Below are positions 6,230 to 9,965 of a stretch of DNA of 9,965 nt, piece by piece. The stretch's first letter is position 1. Each line of letters begins with the position of its first letter. The stretch is from NCBI GenBank assembly GCA_938041635.1, contig CALIAD010000172.1, positions 1 to 9,965 on the forward strand, given 5' to 3'. Both the position numbers and the translations under genes were made by a program. The notes beneath the pieces were generated by a model, which searched no databases, had not been told where the DNA came from, and saw only the letters and a list, made by a program, of their open reading frames with translations. Source of the stretch: an uncultured Atopobium sp. Its GTDB lineage: Bacteria; Actinomycetota; Coriobacteriia; Coriobacteriales; Atopobiaceae.

Positions 6230-6447
6230 AGTATTACACGCATGTGACGCAGGAAATAGGGGAGGCAGTATGGATAGATTGGTCCTGCGCGCCAGAAAGC
6301 AAAGCTTACAGATTATGAACTTAGTGTGTTGATACTATAAAAAATTTGCGATATTGCCCTATAACAGTGCGATTTGTTATCCGATAGATTATATATAGAC
6401 TTTGAGGATTTATTTATAAAGTTATTCGGAGTTATTCAGGAGGCACC
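6230..6447. promoter_or_regulatory. Divergent intergenic region with the surface-protein promoter area
   Basis: This 218-bp gap separates the divergent DUF45-like gene and the surface protein gene, so it must hold promoters for both or for one of them. AT-rich candidates for plus-strand -10 boxes are TATAAC (6360-6365) and TATATA (6390-6395), but neither has a convincing -35 at 16-18 bp. A 10-bp tandem repeat (AGTTATTCGG then AGTTATTCAG, 6420-6439) runs directly into the AGGAGG ribosome binding site (6438-6443), four bases before the ATG. No operator-like palindrome was seen. Confidence 0.45.
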
Positions 6448-9400
6448 ATGAAAAGAAAAGGTGCAATTTCAAGGATTATTCTTGTGGCGCTCGTAGCATT
6501 TTCAATGTCTATGCCGACTCCTGCGCTTGCGGAGATGAGCGCAGAGTTTGGGAGTACTCCGGCACAGGGGTTTGCAGAAGTAGTCGGTACCACGGCTTCT
6601 GCACAAGCGGAGAAGAACAACGGTTTATCTACTGAGTCATCCGCTGAGCCGAATGAACTAAAGGATGATAATGTCAAGCATGAAGAAACTCGCACGGAGG
6701 TAAACTCCACATCAGAGGCACCTGCAAGCGATTCTTCCGAAAGTTCCAACAACTCTCAAACAGAACCTGAAAAAACTCAAGTCCAAACTCAAACCAAGGA
6801 GGATTCTCAGAAGAACCTTGTCCAAGAGACTTGGACAATAACTGCTTCTGACGGCACTCAGATAACGGTCTCGGGAAAGCTCCCTTCCGGCGGTAGCGTG
6901 TCAGCTGTTCCGACAAGTGCCTCCATTAAAGGTCAGACAACACTTCTCGCCTTTGATATTACCATTCGCGATGCCCATGGAACAAAATGGGAGCCGGCCG
7001 GCTCGCCAATCGCCGTAAACATTTCCTCCTCAAGCATTTCCGGCAACTCCGTCTCGGTCTGGCATATTTCTGACAGTTCATCCGTAGAGCAGGTGAGCAG
7101 TCCTACATCCGCTGCAGGCTCCGTGTCTTTTACGGCAAAAGGTTTTTCGGTCTATGCCGTAACTACGCCTGATACGCACTTCACAATAACCTATCGTTTT
7201 CATGTAATAGATGCATCCGGTACCGATTCCATTGTGTCAACTCAGAAACTCTCTGATGATGAGCGCTTGATAGAGCCTGCTACTCCATCCGGAGACGGAA
7301 CGTTCCGCGGATGGAAAACTTCTTCGGGATCTACCTTTACTGACTTTGGTAAGACTGCCGCAGAGCTTAACGGCGCTGCCCTTGATGCTGCGGCTGAAGC
7401 ATCCCCGGTTGATTTGTATGCATCTTTCACTGCATCCAATCGCCATGTCGTTTACTTCATGTCTGTTACCGATTCAAACCGCGTGCTCAGTGCGGTGACG
7501 TATGCGGATGGCGACACCATTCAAGGTAGCAGCATTCTTCCGCTCGTAAACACCGGCAATCCTGAAACGCAGGCCGTGGGCTGGTCTCGCACAAAAGGAG
7601 CAACCCAGCCGGATGCAAGTCTCGGTACCGTCAATGGTCAGGATGTCTATCTTTGGCCTGTTGTCAAAGCCGGACATAGCATCACCTTTGATAGCGCCGG
7701 CGGATCTTCCGTAGCCACCGAGTATGTTGATACTGACGATGTAACCGTTGCGCCGAGTAATCCAACAAGAACCGGATATACTTTTGCAGGTTGGAAGACT
7801 TCCGATGGTGCAGCCTTCACTTTTGGCTCAAAACTTACCCAATCTATCCGCCTTACCGCTTCATGGACGCCGAACGCCAATACGGTCTATCATGTGAACT
7901 ACTGGGTGCAGAAACCTACTGATCCTTATAATGCGGCTTCAGCCGACAAGACCTATGCTTTATATACCGTCCAAGGTTATACGGCCGCTTCCGACGCTAC
8001 CATTTCTCCTGCAACTACAGATGTTGCATCAAAAATTGCCGCTATCAATGGCCAGTACTACGGTCATTTGCTCCTTGACACCGAACGGAGCGACAGCTCG
8101 GCTACGGTTTCCGCAGATGGTAGCACAACGCTAAACGTGTATCTTGATCGCTCGCTGGTACGTGTTAATTTTTACAATAGCAAGACTGACTATACCAATG
8201 ACACCGATAAAACAGGGGTTGAAAACTACTCAGGCAATGCTGCCCATACGTTCTTAGGGCTCTACGGCGCAACATTTACGCCTATTGAACCTGAAGCAGG
8301 GTATCGCTGGGATGACGGTAATCTTTGGTATGCCAAGAGTCCTTCTAGCTTTAATTCACCAGGCAGCAGAAATCGCACGGCAAGCCGTTTTAATTTTTAT
8401 CCTAATAAGGTAAATCTGACCAAAGACTTTGCCATATTTACTGACAATGCAGACGGGAACGGCTACAGTGCATATACTGCTTCTTGGATACCTGCCGATG
8501 GAACATTTAGTTTCAGTACAAACCTGGCAATGTTTTCTTACGTCAAGTACGGCTATTACACGCCTACCGGAACTCCTAAAGATCCGAAAGATCTAAACCT
8601 TGATACCGACGTTACTCAGTGGTTTGATATTTCTAAGGGAGAAGGTCCTGCGATATATGATGCTGCCAGCGGAGACGTTGTTTTTAAGCCTCTTCCTACA
8701 AAATATCTTGTTATGGTCAGAAAGCGCATTACCTATAATCTGACTCTCAAAAACGCGGCAACTTCCGTTACCTCTGAAACCACAATCTCATCTGAACAGC
8801 GTAAATATGGAGCTTCGTTAGCCGACATCTCAAACTCAACGCCAAGTCGTCCTGCCGGATTGCCACAGTACTACCGGTTTGTCGGCTGGTATCGAAATGC
8901 TCAGTTGACCATGCCTCTCACCTCTGATAACTCCATGCCCTTAAGTGATACCTCTCTGTATGCCAAATGGGAGCCGGTACCCGTTAATGTCACGTATGTG
9001 TACAACAATGGAACACCCAACAAGACCGTGTCAGTACCCGCGCAAACAACCCTCGATGAACCAACGGGGGTAACGCGCGATGGCTATGTTCTTGTCGCAT
9101 GGCTCCGAAACGATGGAAAGCCGTATCGTTTTGGAAGTCCCGTGACGGAAGACATTACCCTTACGGCAAAATGGGTTCCGATAAACCAGACCCACACCAT
9201 CACCTATGATCTTGCCGGTGGTACAGGCTTTGTTTCAGATCCGATGCACTATGCCGAAGGCTCTGATATTCGTGTGCTTGATGCTTCCGGTGTGACTCCT
9301 CCTGCAGGCTCCCGTGGATTCATTTGCTGGGTTGCAAGTGACGGAACACGCTACTATCCGGGGGATTTGATTCCGATGGGAACCTCGGATATTTCCCTGC

Positions 9401-9831
9401 GCGCCGTGTGGGCAAACTCCAATGCCGTACGTCTTGCGTATGATCTCAACTACGAAGGCGCTCCCGGTCGTACATACTCAGATTTCGTTGAGTCAAACGA
9501 TACTCTTACCATTGATGCGGCAGATCCGGTGCGAGCAGGATATCGCTTCTTAGGCTGGTCTATCTCAAAAGATGGCGGCACACTGCTCCATCGGGGCGAT
9601 AAGGTGGAAGTTGACACCATAAATACAGAGGGAAATGTACTTTATGCTCAGTGGGAACGTATTGATGAGCCGACGCCTGCTGAAAATAAGACTACTTCAA
9701 CAAAGGCTCCCGGTGCACTTCCCGATACGGGAGATAATTCGCCGGCCATGATTTTCTCGCTTGCTGCTACCGGTCTGCTTGTGTTTGTAGCATCTACTCT
9801 GCATCGTCGTCGCACAGAGTCTCAGGCATAG
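6448..9831 (+). CDS. LPXTG-anchored surface protein with InlB B-type repeats
   Basis: A 1127-residue secreted, cell-wall-anchored protein. The N-terminus is a Sec signal peptide: MKRK, hydrophobic core 7-24, probable cleavage after ALA at 28. Residues 30-125 are a low-complexity Ser/Thr/Glu/Gln stalk. Residues 127-240 form a beta-rich domain ending SFTAKGFSVYAVTT. InlB B-like (Listeria-Bacteroides) repeats follow, recognised by the G-Y-x-F-x-G-W and L-x-A-x-W signatures. The clearest are 409-474 (GYTFAGWK...LTASWTP), 758-843 (FVGWYRN...LYAKWEP), 846-911, 917-989 and 993-1070 (GYRFLGWS...LYAQWER). Degenerate copies occupy about 244-328 and 332-407. A core at 480-755, opening YHVNYWVQKPTDPY and rich in Tyr and Asn, is less familiar. 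The C-terminus is a complete sortase signal: LPDTG (1091-1095), hydrophobic helix, and HRRRTESQA tail. The start has AGGAGG at 4-nt spacing. A role in adhesion or host contact is inferred from the architecture. No sortase gene is in view. Confidence 0.93.
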   Translation: MKRKGAISRIILVALVAFSMSMPTPALAEMSAEFGSTPAQGFAEVVGTTASAQAEKNNGLSTESSAEPNELKDDNVKHEETRTEVNSTSEAPASDSSESSNNSQTEPEKTQVQTQTKEDSQKNLVQETWTITASDGTQITVSGKLPSGGSVSAVPTSASIKGQTTLLAFDITIRDAHGTKWEPAGSPIAVNISSSSISGNSVSVWHISDSSSVEQVSSPTSAAGSVSFTAKGFSVYAVTTPDTHFTITYRFHVIDASGTDSIVSTQKLSDDERLIEPATPSGDGTFRGWKTSSGSTFTDFGKTAAELNGAALDAAAEASPVDLYASFTASNRHVVYFMSVTDSNRVLSAVTYADGDTIQGSSILPLVNTGNPETQAVGWSRTKGATQPDASLGTVNGQDVYLWPVVKAGHSITFDSAGGSSVATEYVDTDDVTVAPSNPTRTGYTFAGWKTSDGAAFTFGSKLTQSIRLTASWTPNANTVYHVNYWVQKPTDPYNAASADKTYALYTVQGYTAASDATISPATTDVASKIAAINGQYYGHLLLDTERSDSSATVSADGSTTLNVYLDRSLVRVNFYNSKTDYTNDTDKTGVENYSGNAAHTFLGLYGATFTPIEPEAGYRWDDGNLWYAKSPSSFNSPGSRNRTASRFNFYPNKVNLTKDFAIFTDNADGNGYSAYTASWIPADGTFSFSTNLAMFSYVKYGYYTPTGTPKDPKDLNLDTDVTQWFDISKGEGPAIYDAASGDVVFKPLPTKYLVMVRKRITYNLTLKNAATSVTSETTISSEQRKYGASLADISNSTPSRPAGLPQYYRFVGWYRNAQLTMPLTSDNSMPLSDTSLYAKWEPVPVNVTYVYNNGTPNKTVSVPAQTTLDEPTGVTRDGYVLVAWLRNDGKPYRFGSPVTEDITLTAKWVPINQTHTITYDLAGGTGFVSDPMHYAEGSDIRVLDASGVTPPAGSRGFICWVASDGTRYYPGDLIPMGTSDISLRAVWANSNAVRLAYDLNYEGAPGRTYSDFVESNDTLTIDAADPVRAGYRFLGWSISKDGGTLLHRGDKVEVDTINTEGNVLYAQWERIDEPTPAENKTTSTKAPGALPDTGDNSPAMIFSLAATGLLVFVASTLHRRRTESQA

Positions 9832-9913
9832 AGCCGCGATTACGATTCAGTGGTTACGGAAAAGCAGTAGTAAGAAGATAGCGATAACAGTTGAGAAGGG
9901 CACAGCAAAATGA
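9832..9913. other. Short spacer after the surface protein gene
   Basis: These 82 bases hold no gene and no hairpin with a T-tract, so no intrinsic terminator for the surface-protein transcript is visible before the presumed insertion-sequence end. Confidence 0.4.
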
Positions 9914-9965
9914 TGTGACCCCCAAAAGTTAGACTTTTATAGCGTAGCAGTTTATATGGCTGCTA
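9914..9965. mobile_element. Terminal end of a probable IS3-family insertion sequence (partial)
   Basis: TGTGACCCCCAAAAGTTAGA followed by CTTTT is very like the terminal inverted repeats of many IS3-family elements, which begin TG(TG)ACCCCC-AAAAGTT. The element would extend rightwards beyond the window. No transposase codon is visible yet. Just inside, TAGCAG (9945-9950) and CTGCTA (9960-9965) form a perfect 6-bp inverted repeat around a 9-nt loop, possibly a subterminal hairpin. Whether this is the left or right end cannot be told. The target-site duplication cannot be checked because only one end is present. Confidence 0.6.

Noticed and set aside
6432..7880. Several antisense ORFs beneath the surface protein gene
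   Set aside because: They are out-of-frame shadows of a repeat-rich coding region, with no ribosome binding sites and no recognisable motifs.
6448..9831. CRISPR array or DNA-level tandem repeats in the surface protein gene
   Set aside because: The repeats are visible only at protein level and are divergent. No regularly spaced identical DNA repeats exist here or elsewhere in the window.

Overview
The window looks like a chromosomal segment of a low-to-mid GC Actinomycetota in the class Coriobacteriia (an Atopobium/Lancefieldella/Olsenella-like host is my best guess). This rests on the style of the trpS and rlmD-type proteins, the LPDTG wall-anchored protein with InlB-type repeats, and alternative GTG starts. 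No rRNA or other taxonomic marker is present, so the genus is inference.

Left part (1-3211), all minus strand and visibly AT-rich. Reading downstream along the minus strand there is a stand-alone PD-(D/E)XK nuclease-like gene (3168-2179), a RelB/DinJ-RelE/ParE toxin-antitoxin pair with a near-perfect 33-bp palindromic operator (2006-1374), a scar where the start of a glyoxalase/VOC gene is joined out of frame to the 3' part of an RDD membrane protein gene (about 1308-872), a GNAT acetyltransferase (819-289), and an intrinsic terminator (156-124). This reads as accessory DNA that has gained and lost pieces.

Middle part (3212-6229), also minus strand: a C-terminally truncated DUF45/YgjP-type metallopeptidase-like gene, trpS, and a RlmD/TrmA-family tRNA/rRNA uracil methyltransferase. 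trpS and the methyltransferase abut exactly (TAA then GTG). These are housekeeping genes, and the nuclease gene lies only 43 bp downstream with no visible terminator between.

Right part (6230-9965), plus strand: a 218-bp divergent intergenic region, then one 1127-residue secreted, sortase-anchored surface protein with a Sec signal peptide, a Ser/Thr/Glu-rich stalk, several InlB B-like repeats, a less recognisable core, and an LPDTG anchor. About 80 bp beyond its stop, the last ~50 bases look like the terminal end of an IS3-family insertion sequence that runs out of the window.

I do not see a complete new multi-gene system. The items most worth a second look are the orphan nuclease in the AT-rich segment, the VOC/RDD fusion scar, the methyltransferase that has lost three of the four usual iron-sulphur cysteines, and the truncated DUF45 gene directly upstream of trpS.
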